Shown: in pieces, positions 26,488 through 35,526 of the stretch
Position numbering within the stretch: position 1 is the first letter of the stretch
Layout: the number at the start of each line of letters is the position of its first letter
DNA from: Nostoc mirabile CHAB5784
Lineage (GTDB): Bacteria; Cyanobacteriota; Cyanobacteriia; Cyanobacteriales; Nostocaceae
Reading direction: 5' to 3'
DNA length: 64,000 nucleotides
NCBI RefSeq assembly: GCF_020829645.1
Contig: NZ_JAIVFS010000002.1
Location: forward strand, 1-64,000
Position numbers and translations under genes: made by a program
Notes under the pieces: model-generated
The model's input: the letters and a program-made list of their open reading frames with translations, nothing else
Database searches by the model: none
Told to the model about the DNA's origin: nothing

Positions 26488-26525
26488 CAGGGGTGATTAA
26501 AGTCACGACTTGAATTGAGTTAAAT

Positions 26526-27239
26526 CTAGTAGCGGGATATTGGTACTAAATTCAAGTTAGAATTCAGTGTGAGCCTCAAATCCTGTGCGGGTCTAAGAAC
26601 AAAGGCATTTCCTTGTTTTTTCCGCAACAGCACACTTGCTCCCGCACCCGCAGCCCCACCGATAACAGGTTTTAAATCGTCAATTCTGCGGTTACCAGTA
26701 ACTAGTGAACCTAAAAGACCAGCACCCGCACCGATAGCTGCATCAGTTAAAATCTGACCTGTGCTGGGCCCCTGTGAAACTTTTTGAGTTGTGGTATATG
26801 TCCGAGAACTTGCATTAATTGACTGACGCTGACCATTAGAAAATTCTAATTCTTGAGCTACAAACCGCACGCCTTTTCCTTGATTATCAGCTGTATCTCT
26901 TGAATAACTATCTAGGTCAACAGCTTCTAGTCGTCCATTTACTTTAGTACCGGCGGGAATCAAGACATTTCTATTCCTATCGATAATGTCATTCGCTATT
27001 CTCAAGGTTAGAGATTTAGTTTCCCCAGGAGCAATAGTAATTGTCTCTTTCTCATAGGTAACAGGTAAAGCAACCCCAGAAGGAATGGTAACATTTCCAT
27101 ATTGCCCAATTCTGTCTTGCCCAATTCTGTATTGTGCATTAGCAGGAGCTAAAGTTAACAGTGGGGCAGTGACGCTTGTGGTAACGGCTATTGCCATAAG
27201 CGCAGCAGTTCCAGATTTCCATTGATGTAAGCGAGTCAT
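26526..27239 (-). CDS. Secreted protein sharing the C-terminal domain of the SLH protein
   Basis: The 237-residue exported protein has a signal peptide (WKSGTAALMAIAVTTSVTAP to about ANAQ, residue 36) that is itself homologous to that of the SLH protein at 22246. The mature part aligns with that protein's second half: VTIPSGVALPVTYEKETITI, VLIPAGTKVNGRLEAVDLDS, FVAQELEFSNGQRQSINASS and a glycine zipper (AIGAGAGLLGSLVTGNR). It lacks SLH modules. The IPAGTxxxGxL pattern loosely recalls VirB10/TrbI-like beta folds, but I would not assign that. It probably acts in the periplasm or outer envelope; function unknown. Confidence 0.75.
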   Translation of the reverse strand: MTRLHQWKSGTAALMAIAVTTSVTAPLLTLAPANAQYRIGQDRIGQYGNVTIPSGVALPVTYEKETITIAPGETKSLTLRIANDIIDRNRNVLIPAGTKVNGRLEAVDLDSYSRDTADNQGKGVRFVAQELEFSNGQRQSINASSRTYTTTQKVSQGPSTGQILTDAAIGAGAGLLGSLVTGNRRIDDLKPVIGGAAGAGASVLLRKKQGNAFVLRPAQDLRLTLNSNLNLVPISRY

Positions 27240-27514
27240 AAGTGGGTAAACCTTTGTGTATGTTATGTATCTAATGACGTGGATTCACTGAGTTTGTTTC
27301 TGAAATTTATGAAACCTGTTTATAGGCGATTCGGAATATTAAGGTGCTTATATAACCTGAAGTTTGTGTTACAGCCACGCCTATCGGAGATATCGCTCCT
27401 CAGAATTTGTATCTTGCTAATGCGCGTCACTAAATAGATGGTGAGATACTCTCAACATGACGCAAAATAAGTCTAATTGTTTCCAGAGTTGTTTCATTGT
27501 TTACGTCCACATAT

Positions 27515-27727
27515 CTACACCACTGAATAGAGGCGAATGGGCTGACTGCGAACTGGTACTTCTATTATAGATTTATTTGCTAAAACTTGGGAAAGGTTTT
27601 CGCTTTCTTTGTCAGTCAGGAGCAAAGCCAGGGACACCTCATCTTTCGTAAGGGCACAGCATGGTCTATTTACGATCGCAGGATAATTAAGAAAAGCCTG
27701 AGACCAACCTATTTTAGGTAATGCACA
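27515..27727 (-). pseudogene. Startless 70-residue frame, probable gene remnant
   Basis: The minus strand reads PKIGWSQAFLNYPAIVNRPC, CALTKDEVSLALLLTDKESE, NLSQVLANKSIIEVPVRSQP and IRLYSVV before TAG (27515-27517). Upstream it runs into a stop with no ATG, GTG or TTG start in a plausible place. The sequence is protein-like but I do not recognise it. It is most likely the 3' end of a decayed gene in the 27240-28709 gap, which otherwise holds only repeats. Confidence 0.35.
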
Positions 27728-27997
27728 TCACGATGCATTTGTACAGTACGTAAGTCCTATTAACTAGCCCTTTCAAGGTGGGTAAAATCTCTTTTTTTCT
27801 CTCTGCGCTGCGCCAGTTGCTTCAAGTCTCTTAACCGCAAGGGCGCACTGGCTTCTCTGTGCCTCTGCGGTTTAAAAATAATTTTTCTAACTTTATTAGG
27901 CGCAGAGAACACAGAGTAAAGAGCTTTAAGAGGAATTTCTGGTCTAAAATTGTTATCCACCTTGAAAGGGCTAGTCCTATTAACCTAAAAGTCATGT

Positions 27998-28050
27998 CCC
28001 GCAAGGAACTTCAGTTCCTTGCTAATAGCAAAAGTCATCTCTTGATGACT
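27998..28050. repeat. Two-stem dyad element, short variant
   Basis: GCAAGGAACTTCAGTTCCTTGC is followed by TAATAGC and then AGTCATCTCTTGATGACT. The layout matches the AACTTTAGTT/AGTC stems at 7076 and 28203 but the stem bases differ in a complementary way. Confidence 0.65.
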
Positions 28051-28061
28051 AAGATATGCCC

Positions 28062-28199
28062 CAATACTCCTCGGTTAAGAATATTCGTAGGTTGGGTTGA
28101 GCTTAAGCGTTACCCAACAAACCCTTCAAAATATTGGGTTTCGTTCCTCAACCCAACCTACACATTTTTATTTTTTAGCCAAAACTTACGCAGTATTGA
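28062..28199. mobile_element. CAATAC-family MITE (138 bp), degraded
   Basis: The left end is CAATACTCCTCGGTTAAG and the right end CTTACGCAGTATTG; the interior is the AGGTTGGGTTGAGC dyad. The flanks (AGATATGCCC and GATATAGCCA) show only a decayed duplication. The element separates two dyad repeats. Confidence 0.7.
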
Positions 28200-28202
28200 G
28201 AT

Positions 28203-28320
28203 ATAGCCAAAAATCTAAAGTCTACTTTAGTAGACTTTAGCTAAAAGCCAAAGAACTTTAGTTCCAGGCGGGTGAGTCAAGCCGAAAGTTTTGCTATTTT
28301 TAGCTTAATTTGACACCAAT
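28203..28320. repeat. Two-stem dyad element, copy of 7076-7160
   Basis: It contains AGTCTACTTTAGTAGACT and GAACTTTAGTTC, then CAGGCGGGTGAGTCAAGCCG as in 7076-7160, and ends with TTTGACACCAAT, also shared. Confidence 0.7.
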
Positions 28321-28709
28321 GAACGCAGTGGCTGCCCAACCTACAGATATTATAAGTGTTTAACCGAACCTAATATCACTCGCCCCTTGCACGTCTTGTA
28401 AGAGGTATTTTCTCAAGTAGTAAAGGTTATTGGAAATAAATTTTGATGCGATCGCAGCAATTCTTGTGCTGGGTTAAAATTTATCAATTATGGAATATGG
28501 GTATGTATCGGTTCTCAATTGCATAAAATGCATAAAATACAGGAGCCAGTTGTGTGGGCGTCTTAAGAGAGTTGAGCAAACTGGCTTATCGTTGGTAGGA
28601 TTTCTCACAGGTACGACCGCTACAAACCTGGTATTGGAGCCGAAAAAATCTCTAGTGTAATTACATCCTCAAGCGCGAACAGGAGCAGATGTTTTAACAG
28701 CGAAAGCTC

Positions 28710-29456
28710 TTAGTGTTTCTTCTTTGGCAATTTTTTACTAGATATCAAGTACATCCCTACCAGGAATAGACCCGCTACTGTTGCAGGTTCAGGTATGGTT
28801 TTGATTTTGGCATAAATAGCTGTTTTAGTTGTGCCTCCTTCAAGAGCCTTAATACTTATCTGGCCAAAGTCTGCATTAAAACCAGTTAGTTCAAGCGTGT
28901 ATTCATTGCCTTCAAAGGTAAAAGTCGGATTACTAAAGTTTTCGTCTATAAATACAAAGTCTGCATTCTCTTCTTCAGAATTTGTTGCGTCATTAGGTGT
29001 ATTTACTAGATGCAATTTAAAATTAAAAACTTGGCTGATTCCAATGGGAGGGCTGAAGGATACATTGACATTTAAAGGCACATCTTCAACGCTTGTACCT
29101 TTAACTACAGTTCCATTAAAGTAAGCTAAATCAGCTATTTTGAATACAGAGTTAATGTCAGTTGAAAACGAATTTCCAGTAAAGGTAAGTTTATTTGAGC
29201 CTGTTATTGTACACCCACTAGGATTTGGACTTGGTAGACACACATTAGCATCACCCCAAGTAAATATGTTGTTTCCCACACCTGTGTATATGGGATTGGG
29301 ATTGATATCGGTGCTTCCTGAAGTAGGTTTTCCCCATGTACCAGTAGAGATACCAGAAAAAGTTAGAGCATCTGCTTGGTCAGAGAAACCAAGTGCTGTG
29401 GTTGCACCCACAAAAAAACTAGATATAGCAGCCGCAAAAACCAAACTTAGTTTCAT
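28710..29456 (-). CDS. PEP-CTERM sorting-domain protein (choice-of-anchor K-like)
   Basis: The 248-residue exported protein has a signal peptide at about 1-30 (LVFAAAISSFFVGATTALGF) and a beta-rich body containing TWG motifs (GTWGKPTSGS, NNIFTWGDANV), like the choice-of-anchor K group. The C-terminus is a PEP-CTERM tripartite signal: IPEPATVAGLFLVGMYLIS, then the basic tail KKLPKKKH. Exosortase-processed proteins of this kind are linked to exopolysaccharide and surface structures. No exosortase gene is in the window. Confidence 0.88.
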   Translation of the reverse strand: MKLSLVFAAAISSFFVGATTALGFSDQADALTFSGISTGTWGKPTSGSTDINPNPIYTGVGNNIFTWGDANVCLPSPNPSGCTITGSNKLTFTGNSFSTDINSVFKIADLAYFNGTVVKGTSVEDVPLNVNVSFSPPIGISQVFNFKLHLVNTPNDATNSEEENADFVFIDENFSNPTFTFEGNEYTLELTGFNADFGQISIKALEGGTTKTAIYAKIKTIPEPATVAGLFLVGMYLISSKKLPKKKH

Positions 29457-29934
29457 AACTTAAGTATCCAAATCTCATTCTGGAGCTTTTTAAACTATGT
29501 CTCCAGTCTACCTTAGTAAATTTACGGAAGACACACCAATATTTTATTGGATTTATATATTATAAAATCTTATTTAAGGATTTATATTATTAAGCTAAAT
29601 TTATGTATTGTCACAATATCTTACCATTTTGTAATTACTAAAACAGTAATTGCGTAGGCGTAGCCCGTCGTAGACATCGTTACATTACTTGGTTCTCTAA
29701 TTAATTGTCAAGTCAATATAAAGTTACTCTTTTTGACACTCTCCGCGCTATTGGGACGAATCGGGAGCATCCCAATTTTGCACGAAGGTGTAAGTCAAAA
29801 GCGAATGAAGCAGTAGCGTAGTGTTCGCGCAGCGTGTCGCAGACAAGCAATCGCAAGATAGGGATTGCTTCACTCCACTACGTTGCGTACCCTGCGGGAA
29901 CGCCTTGGGCGAACGCAATGACAATAGACCTCTT

Positions 29935-30049
29935 GCAAAAGTCCCTAACACACCCCACCCCTAACCCCTCCCCGCTTGCGGGGAGGGGAGCGTTTGCGTG
30001 AGCAAATGCGGGGTGGGGTTCTTTATTTTTGATTTATGCAAGAGGTCTA
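29935..30049. mobile_element. MITE-like element with TAGACCTCTTGCA ends
   Basis: Perfect 13-bp terminal inverted repeats (TAGACCTCTTGCA / TGCAAGAGGTCTA) bound 115 bp. The interior has CCCCTCCCCGCTTGCGGGGA and ACCCCACCCC / GGGGTGGGGT, forming a strong internal hairpin. The ends carry TA. No coding content. Confidence 0.65.
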
Positions 30050-30110
30050 ATTCATAACGTGGTTTTGATATAACTTACATATTTGGGATGCTCCCGACAA
30101 ATCTGATTCG

Positions 30111-30220
30111 TTGGTCGAATTCAAGGTGATTTACTGCGCCGTTCTCCTGTTGTTGATGGTAGGTATGTGGTACTTGCTGCCACAAGCTTTCCCACGGAAA
30201 AGCAGAAATCATCTATATCA
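30111..30220 (+). pseudogene. Possible transposase N-terminal remnant
   Basis: The plus frame reads FKVIYCAVLLLLMVGMWYLL, PQAFPRKSRNHLYH, faintly resembling the region before the first catalytic residue in IS5-type transposases (VIYVLRTGCQWRLLPHDFP pattern). It is interrupted by a CAATAC-family element at 30221. The resemblance is weak and may be coincidental. Confidence 0.25.
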
Positions 30221-30324
30221 CAATACGCTTGGGTTAAGCCCCAAATCCAATGCAAGAGACGTTGCAATTGCTAGTCTCTACATACCTAAAATCAATACCA
30301 AAAATCCTTAACCCAAGCGTATTG
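30221..30324. mobile_element. CAATAC-ended element (104 bp) with atypical interior
   Basis: Perfect 18-bp terminal inverted repeats, CAATACGCTTGGGTTAAG and CTTAACCCAAGCGTATTG, enclose about 68 bp lacking the AGGTTGGGT dyad. The right flank is CTTTATAGCT, shared with the next element; the left flank ATCTATATCA does not match. It may be a derivative formed by recombination. Confidence 0.65.
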
Positions 30325-30334
30325 CTTTATAGCT

Positions 30335-30474
30335 CAATACGCTTGGATTAAGAAGAAGAATAGTAGGTTGGGTTGAGCATAAGCGTTACCCAACAAAGCC
30401 TTGATAATGTTGGGTTTCGTTCCTCAACCCAACCTACGCCAGTTTTAGTTTTTAGCCTTAACCCAAGCGTATTG
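30335..30474. mobile_element. CAATAC-family MITE (140 bp) with perfect 10-bp target duplication
   Basis: CAATACGCTTGGATTAAG at the left, CTTAACCCAAGCGTATTG at the right, AGGTTGGGTTGAGC dyad inside. CTTTATAGCT is present on both sides (30325-30334 and 30475-30484). The right duplication contains the stop codon of the minus-strand TPR gene. Confidence 0.85.
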
Positions 30475-30476
30475 CT

Positions 30477-32690
30477 TTATAGCTTTGACAAAATCTCTGG
30501 CAACAACTGACTAGGAACTTTAGATAAAGCCAGATTTTGTCCCTGTATGCCTAATTCATTATGAAAAGCACGAATAGTTTTCACTATATAATTAAAGGTT
30601 GTTTGATAAACCTCTGGCTGTTTGCTTAATCCGTTTAAGGCTTGTAAATGGTTGTCTAATGCTACTTCTAGATGTTGAGAACGTGTTGCTTTGTCACCAT
30701 TAAATGACTTATCTATTACTAGCTGATAATGTGCTAGTCCCAGGTTGTTATAAGAGGCAAGCAAATCAAAACTTAAAGGAATACCGCTAAGTGAGTGAGC
30801 CAAGGCTATGGCCTCTTCGTAAGCGCTGATACATAGTTGCAGATACTTTTGCCGTGCCTCTTGAGTTGTCTGAGATAGGTTTGCTAGATGCCAGTAGGCA
30901 GTACCCAGATTATTTTGTGTAGCAGCGCAGGCGCTGGGAACATTAGCTGGAGTGCGATACTTGAGAGCTTCAGTGTAGACATCTATAGCTAGCTGGAGAT
31001 TTTGGGCAGGTTGTTCGTATTGTGCTAGATTCCAACAGGCGGTGCCGATGTTGTTTTGAATCATGCCATATTTGAGCGGTTCCTGTTCGGGGTTGTAGTG
31101 TACAAGTGCTTCGTTGTAAGCTGCGATCGCTTTCTTTAAATGCACAATGGGTTGGTTGTATTGCCCTAGATGCCAGTAAGCAGTACCCAAATTGTTCTGG
31201 CAAGCCGCATATTTTAATGAGTCCATGTCGGCTGTACGGTAGCTGAGTGCTTCACTATAAGCTAAAACTGCTTGCTGCCAATTTTCAGATGGGTGAGAAA
31301 AACGAGCTAAATCACCATAAGCCGTCCCCAAATTATTTTGCACACGAGCGTAAGTTTCTGAATGTGTCTGGGGCGAAATCATTTTTAACGCCAACTGATA
31401 AAATTCTATTGCCTGCTCTATATAAGTTTGTCCCTCCTCAGAATTGGGCGGTGTACGGTATAGCATCCAGTAGAGTGTACCCAAATCATTCAAGATATCT
31501 GGGAGTTGTGGTGAGGTTTCGTCATAGCTAATTGCCTCCTGATAGGCAATAATTGCTACCATCAGATTTTCTAGGGTTGAATCTCCTTGCTCAATCCGAA
31601 GGCGGTATAAGCTGCCCAAGCGATGATAAGCTTCTGCCAGTACCTCCCCTGGAACTTGCTTTTGGTGTAATTCTTCAATCTCCAACAAAATCTGCTGCGG
31701 TTGCAAGTAATCCTCTGTATGTTGGGCAATATTTGTATTTATTGTTGCTATTACTAGCTCCGTTAACTCGCTACTAATATGAGATAAAGACGACAGCGAT
31801 TGATTATTACTCCCACTACCAGACCTATTAGTAGATTCCTGCTGTTGTGGCGCAGCCTTCAATAAATCTGCTGTCGATGGCGAAACTTCTTGGGTTTTAT
31901 GTACGCTATTCCCTTGTGTTTCTGCCGGAAAATCGGAATTATTCTTCAACTTTAACTCAGTACCTGGGGTTCTGAGTTCTGTTTGGGTAACTGATTCATC
32001 TACAATCGACTGCTCAATATAGCCTAAATCCAAGCTTCTGGGATTAGAAAAACGTTCTGGATAACCTGAATTCTGAGTCGCTGGTGTGGGTTCTCCGGCA
32101 AACACAAATACGCCAGTCCGACAACGCCAAAACTGTGGCGCTGATTGCTTGATAGCAGATAACCAAGGACGCGGTATCCACAACAGCAAGTTAGATTCAA
32201 GGAATCGGCTAGATTCTTGTACAGAGAAATATTGTTCGCTTAAGCGGAGATGGTGCAAAAATAACCGTTGTGTAGCGACTGGTTGCTTGGTGAGATGCTC
32301 CACGCCGACAATCTGAAATGCTGGTACTGGGAAAGGTCTTCCAGGGGTATCTTTTGATGCCCCAACAATTGGCGGTGGATAGTTTGCCAACCATTGATTT
32401 ATTTGAACTATGGGATTGGGATCGTTTAAATTCAAACGCAACGTAACTAATCGCGGATAAGCTAGAGTGCTATTTTCCTGGGCATTTGATGGCTGAGATA
32501 GCACTTGTCCAATAGGATAAGCCAATGTAGAATGCAAACGGGTCGCTACTTGATTCCTTAAGTGTAAATCATCACATACTGCTAAAAAAATTTGTCGTCT
32601 TAAGCCAAGACTTAGGGCAAGTTTCAGGCGGTGGTATACTTGCCGATTCCAACTAGAATTATCATTTTGTGCAGTATCATTCACGCTCAT
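30477..32690 (-). CDS. Tetratricopeptide repeat protein
   Basis: In this 737-residue protein residues about 1-210 form a globular region (LKLALSLGLRRQIFLAVCDD, HLRNQVATRLH) without a P-loop I can see. A low-complexity linker of about 80 residues rich in T, Q and S follows. From about 320 to 700 there are TPR units with repeated N(N)LGTAYWHLA and AIxxYxEAL patterns. It is a scaffold for protein interactions. psb34 lies 264 bp upstream on the same strand with a separate leader. Its stop codon sits inside a MITE target duplication. Confidence 0.85.
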   Translation of the reverse strand: MSVNDTAQNDNSSWNRQVYHRLKLALSLGLRRQIFLAVCDDLHLRNQVATRLHSTLAYPIGQVLSQPSNAQENSTLAYPRLVTLRLNLNDPNPIVQINQWLANYPPPIVGASKDTPGRPFPVPAFQIVGVEHLTKQPVATQRLFLHHLRLSEQYFSVQESSRFLESNLLLWIPRPWLSAIKQSAPQFWRCRTGVFVFAGEPTPATQNSGYPERFSNPRSLDLGYIEQSIVDESVTQTELRTPGTELKLKNNSDFPAETQGNSVHKTQEVSPSTADLLKAAPQQQESTNRSGSGSNNQSLSSLSHISSELTELVIATINTNIAQHTEDYLQPQQILLEIEELHQKQVPGEVLAEAYHRLGSLYRLRIEQGDSTLENLMVAIIAYQEAISYDETSPQLPDILNDLGTLYWMLYRTPPNSEEGQTYIEQAIEFYQLALKMISPQTHSETYARVQNNLGTAYGDLARFSHPSENWQQAVLAYSEALSYRTADMDSLKYAACQNNLGTAYWHLGQYNQPIVHLKKAIAAYNEALVHYNPEQEPLKYGMIQNNIGTACWNLAQYEQPAQNLQLAIDVYTEALKYRTPANVPSACAATQNNLGTAYWHLANLSQTTQEARQKYLQLCISAYEEAIALAHSLSGIPLSFDLLASYNNLGLAHYQLVIDKSFNGDKATRSQHLEVALDNHLQALNGLSKQPEVYQTTFNYIVKTIRAFHNELGIQGQNLALSKVPSQLLPEILSKL

Positions 32691-32954
32691 GGCGGCTAAA
32701 GAGCCAAAACACAGTACATAATCACTTTTCTGGACGCATCCAAGTGGGCTAACTTCATAATAGAAATGATTTTTAAGCTAACGTTGTACCGCTTAGGATA
32801 AATTGAGCTTTTCAGGTATAGTAGAATAAAACAGTATATAATTATACTTTAAATTTTAATTTAATTTTAACAAAAAATAAAAAAGCAGGCTCCTTTTAAA
32901 ATCGGAACCTGAAAAACTATCAAGAAAATGAAGTTTTATTAAAATATTTTATGA

Positions 32955-33134
32955 TCAACTGCTCTTAGAAACAAAGAAGGCAACTAAAATCAAGCCGCCA
33001 ACCAAAACTGTAGCGGCAATTCCTAGGAAGAGATAAGTTCGTTTTTGCCCTTCCGTGGGAGGTTCTGCTTGATAAATCTTTGGTTCCCGGGCAAAATTAT
33101 TCAGAAGGCCGCCTTCTTCATTTGTATAGGGCAT
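32955..33134 (-). CDS. psb34: Photosystem II assembly protein Psb34
   Basis: This 59-residue single-helix protein begins MPYTNEEGGLLNNFAREPKI, continues YQAEPPTEGQKRTY, and has one C-terminal membrane helix (LFLGIAATVLVGGLILVAFF) and the tail VSKSS. This matches the Psb34/Ssl1498 family, which binds CP47 during late PSII assembly or repair and resembles high-light-inducible proteins at its N-terminus without chlorophyll ligands. The ATG is at 33134. Confidence 0.88.
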   Translation of the reverse strand: MPYTNEEGGLLNNFAREPKIYQAEPPTEGQKRTYLFLGIAATVLVGGLILVAFFVSKSS

Positions 33135-33218
33135 GAATTAATTCCTTTATCTTTATCGTTCATTTAATGTTACATAAATGCTAAATCCGCCCTGAAACTG
33201 CTAGACAAATCGTTACAT

Positions 33219-33363
33219 TGGGGATTGGGGAGCAGGGGGCAGGGGGCAGGGGGCAGGGGGCAGGGGGCAGGGGGCAGGGGGCAGGGGGAGCAGAGGGGAA
33301 AAACTTACTGCAACTTCTCCTCTGCTCCCCACTCCCCACTCCCCATTCCCCACTCCCCATTCC
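33219..33363. repeat. G-rich/C-rich STRR hairpin with eight CAGGGGG units
   Basis: The left arm contains eight uninterrupted CAGGGGG heptamers (33233-33288). After an AAAAACTTACTGCAACTTCT loop region the right arm is a pyrimidine run of CCCCACT and CCCCATT heptamers. The arms pair as a long hairpin, and the G arm could form a quadruplex. It ends exactly at the thiG stop codon. The same kind of sequence is embedded in three genes of this window. Confidence 0.85.
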
Positions 33364-35421
33364 CTAACTAGTAATCGTCCCAGTCAGAGGTGAACTAGGG
33401 CTGGCGTAGTCTTTGATAGGCATTCTGCCAGCAAGGTATGCTAAACGACCGGCAACTGTTGCTAAATTCATGGCACGAGCCATTGCTGCTGGGTTTGGAG
33501 AAAGAGCGATCGCACTATTAATCAACAAAGCATCTGCTCCCAATTCCATTGCTTGGGCGGCTTCCGAGGGTGAACCAATTCCGGCATCTACCACCACTGG
33601 TACACCCGCATTTTCGATGATGATTTGGATGTTGGCAGTTGTTTTTAGCCCTTGTCCAGAACCAATTGGCGATGCTAAAGGCATGACTGTAGCACAGCCT
33701 ACTTCTTCTAAACGTTTGGCTAACATGGGGTCAGCGTTAATATAGGGCAATACTGCAAAGCCTTCTTTAACTAATTGTTCTGCGGCTTGTAATGTCCCAA
33801 TTGGATCTGGGAGTAAATACTTAAGGTCAGGTATTACTTCTAACTTTATAAAATTATTATCTTCCTGCCCTAACAATTTCGCCATTTCTCGCCCTAAACG
33901 CGCCACCCGAATCGCCTCTTCAGCAGTTTGGCAACCTGCGGTATTAGGCAACATCCAGATTTTTGTCCAATCTAAGGCTTCAGCTAAACCTTCATGTCCG
34001 GGGGCCTTGGTTTGTACCCGTCGTACTGCCACAGTGACAATCTGACAATCACTGGCGGCAATGCTTTGCTGCATTTCTTCAATGCTGCGATACTTACCAG
34101 TTCCAGTCATCAAGCGGGATTGGAAGGTTTTGCCAGCAATAATTAGTGGGGAGTCTTGAATGGAGAGAGACGCGATTAATCGCGTCTGTACTGGGGAATG
34201 GGGCGATATAGCAGGGTGATGCCCGTTGGAAAAATTGGCAGAGTGAGTCAGCATTGGGGTAGAGGTAGATGGCTTGGACTGGAAGCGCGAATAGTGGAAA
34301 TCTGAAAGTAGAGGGTCAGACTTTTGTTCCAAGATGAAATCGGCAATCAATGCGGCTGTTACGGGTGCAAGTAGAATGCCGTTACGGTAATGACCTGTAG
34401 CAAGAGTTAAATTTTGACAGTGGCTAGTGCCAAGGATGGGCAACTCATCAGGGGTGGCTGGGCGAAATCCCCACCAGAATTCTTGGATGGGATAATGCTT
34501 TAGTTGGGGATACAGCCGGATGGCAGCTTGTAATAGTGTTTGAATGCCGTCTGGGGTGTTGTTGGGAATGAAGCCAACGTCTTCGCTGGTTGCCCCAATA
34601 ACAAGGCGATCGCGTCTTGGTACGATGTAAATATCCTGCCCAAACAAAACCCGCTTCAAGGGCAATTCCGGCACAAATTCTGGTATCCGCACACTCAGCA
34701 TTTGCCCTTTTCTGGGACGCACGGGTACTGGTAACAACTCATTTGACCAAGCACCTGAAGCTAAAACATAGTGCGTGGCGCGAATTATTCCAGCATTGGT
34801 TTGCACGCCAACCACTTGCCCTTGCTGCTGTAAAAATGCTTCTACTGTAATCCCGTCTTTGAGTTTAACACCAACAGACTCAGCCGCCGTCCACAATACC
34901 TGAGCTAGAGCCTTATTATCAACTTGTGCGTCTTCAGGATACCACCAGCCACCAACTACCTCGGCTCCCAATCCTGGCTGATATTGATGAATTGCCTCTT
35001 TGTCTAACCAGTAAGCCGGGGATGAGGGGGAAGAGGGGAAAAGACTTTCTGCTCTGTTCCTCTGCTCCTCTGCTTTCCCTGCTTTCTCATCTCCCCCTGC
35101 CCCCCTGCCCCCCTGCCCTTCTGCCTCCTCAAATACGGGTGCAAGGATGCCACAGGGACGGTAGCCAGTATTTAAGCCGGTTAGTTCCTCTAGTTTGCGC
35201 GTCCAGTCGGGATATAAAGCACGCGATCGCCAACACAATGAACGCATTGCCTCATTAGGGATGTTTTCCGCATCTGGTGCTAACATCCCGGCGGCGGCGT
35301 GGGTAGCGGCAGCCTGGAAGTCACGACAAAGCACGGTGACACTTGCCCCGCGCAGTTTTAGCTCAATGGCGATCGCTAAACCAATAACGCCGCCACCAAT
35401 AATTACAATCTCACTAGTCAT
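33364..35421 (-). CDS. thiO-thiG: Bifunctional glycine oxidase ThiO / thiazole synthase ThiG
   Basis: The fusion makes dehydroglycine and then the thiazole phosphate moiety of thiamine. Residues about 1-365 are ThiO, an FAD enzyme with the dinucleotide motif [20 protein letters not shown] and C-terminal [14 protein letters not shown]. After a linker of about 60 residues ThiG starts near residue 425: [18 protein letters not shown], the Schiff-base lysine in FIKLEVIPD, and [20 protein letters not shown]. This fusion is common in cyanobacteria. Residues about 99-136 ([20 protein letters not shown] and onward) are an STRR-derived in-frame insertion in ThiO, between [10 protein letters not shown] and [10 protein letters not shown]. 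Confidence 0.95.
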   Translation of the reverse strand: MTSEIVIIGGGVIGLAIAIELKLRGASVTVLCRDFQAAATHAAAGMLAPDAENIPNEAMRSLCWRSRALYPDWTRKLEELTGLNTGYRPCGILAPVFEEAEGQGGRGAGGDEKAGKAEEQRNRAESLFPSSPSSPAYWLDKEAIHQYQPGLGAEVVGGWWYPEDAQVDNKALAQVLWTAAESVGVKLKDGITVEAFLQQQGQVVGVQTNAGIIRATHYVLASGAWSNELLPVPVRPRKGQMLSVRIPEFVPELPLKRVLFGQDIYIVPRRDRLVIGATSEDVGFIPNNTPDGIQTLLQAAIRLYPQLKHYPIQEFWWGFRPATPDELPILGTSHCQNLTLATGHYRNGILLAPVTAALIADFILEQKSDPLLSDFHYSRFQSKPSTSTPMLTHSANFSNGHHPAISPHSPVQTRLIASLSIQDSPLIIAGKTFQSRLMTGTGKYRSIEEMQQSIAASDCQIVTVAVRRVQTKAPGHEGLAEALDWTKIWMLPNTAGCQTAEEAIRVARLGREMAKLLGQEDNNFIKLEVIPDLKYLLPDPIGTLQAAEQLVKEGFAVLPYINADPMLAKRLEEVGCATVMPLASPIGSGQGLKTTANIQIIIENAGVPVVVDAGIGSPSEAAQAMELGADALLINSAIALSPNPAAMARAMNLATVAGRLAYLAGRMPIKDYASPSSPLTGTITS

Positions 35422-35516
35422 TAGTCATTAGTCACTAGTCATTAGTCATTAGTCATTAGTACATAACTAATAACTCATAACTCATAACTTATAACTTATA
35501 ACTCGTAACTATAGAC
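35419..35516. repeat. STRR cluster (TAGTCAT / TAACTCA heptamers)
   Basis: TAGTCATTAGTCAT units from the thiO start onward (TAGTCATTAGTCACTAGTCA) shift into CATAACTCATAACTTATAAC units. They overlap the 5' leader and first codon of thiO. Confidence 0.8.
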
Positions 35517-35526
35517 GGATCTATCG

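Noticed and set aside
27859..28206. 115-residue plus frame
   Set aside because: It is composed of a GCGCAGAG-type repeat, a dyad and a CAATAC element.
29748..29951. 67-residue minus frame
   Set aside because: GCG-rich dispersed repeat with no ribosome site or domain.
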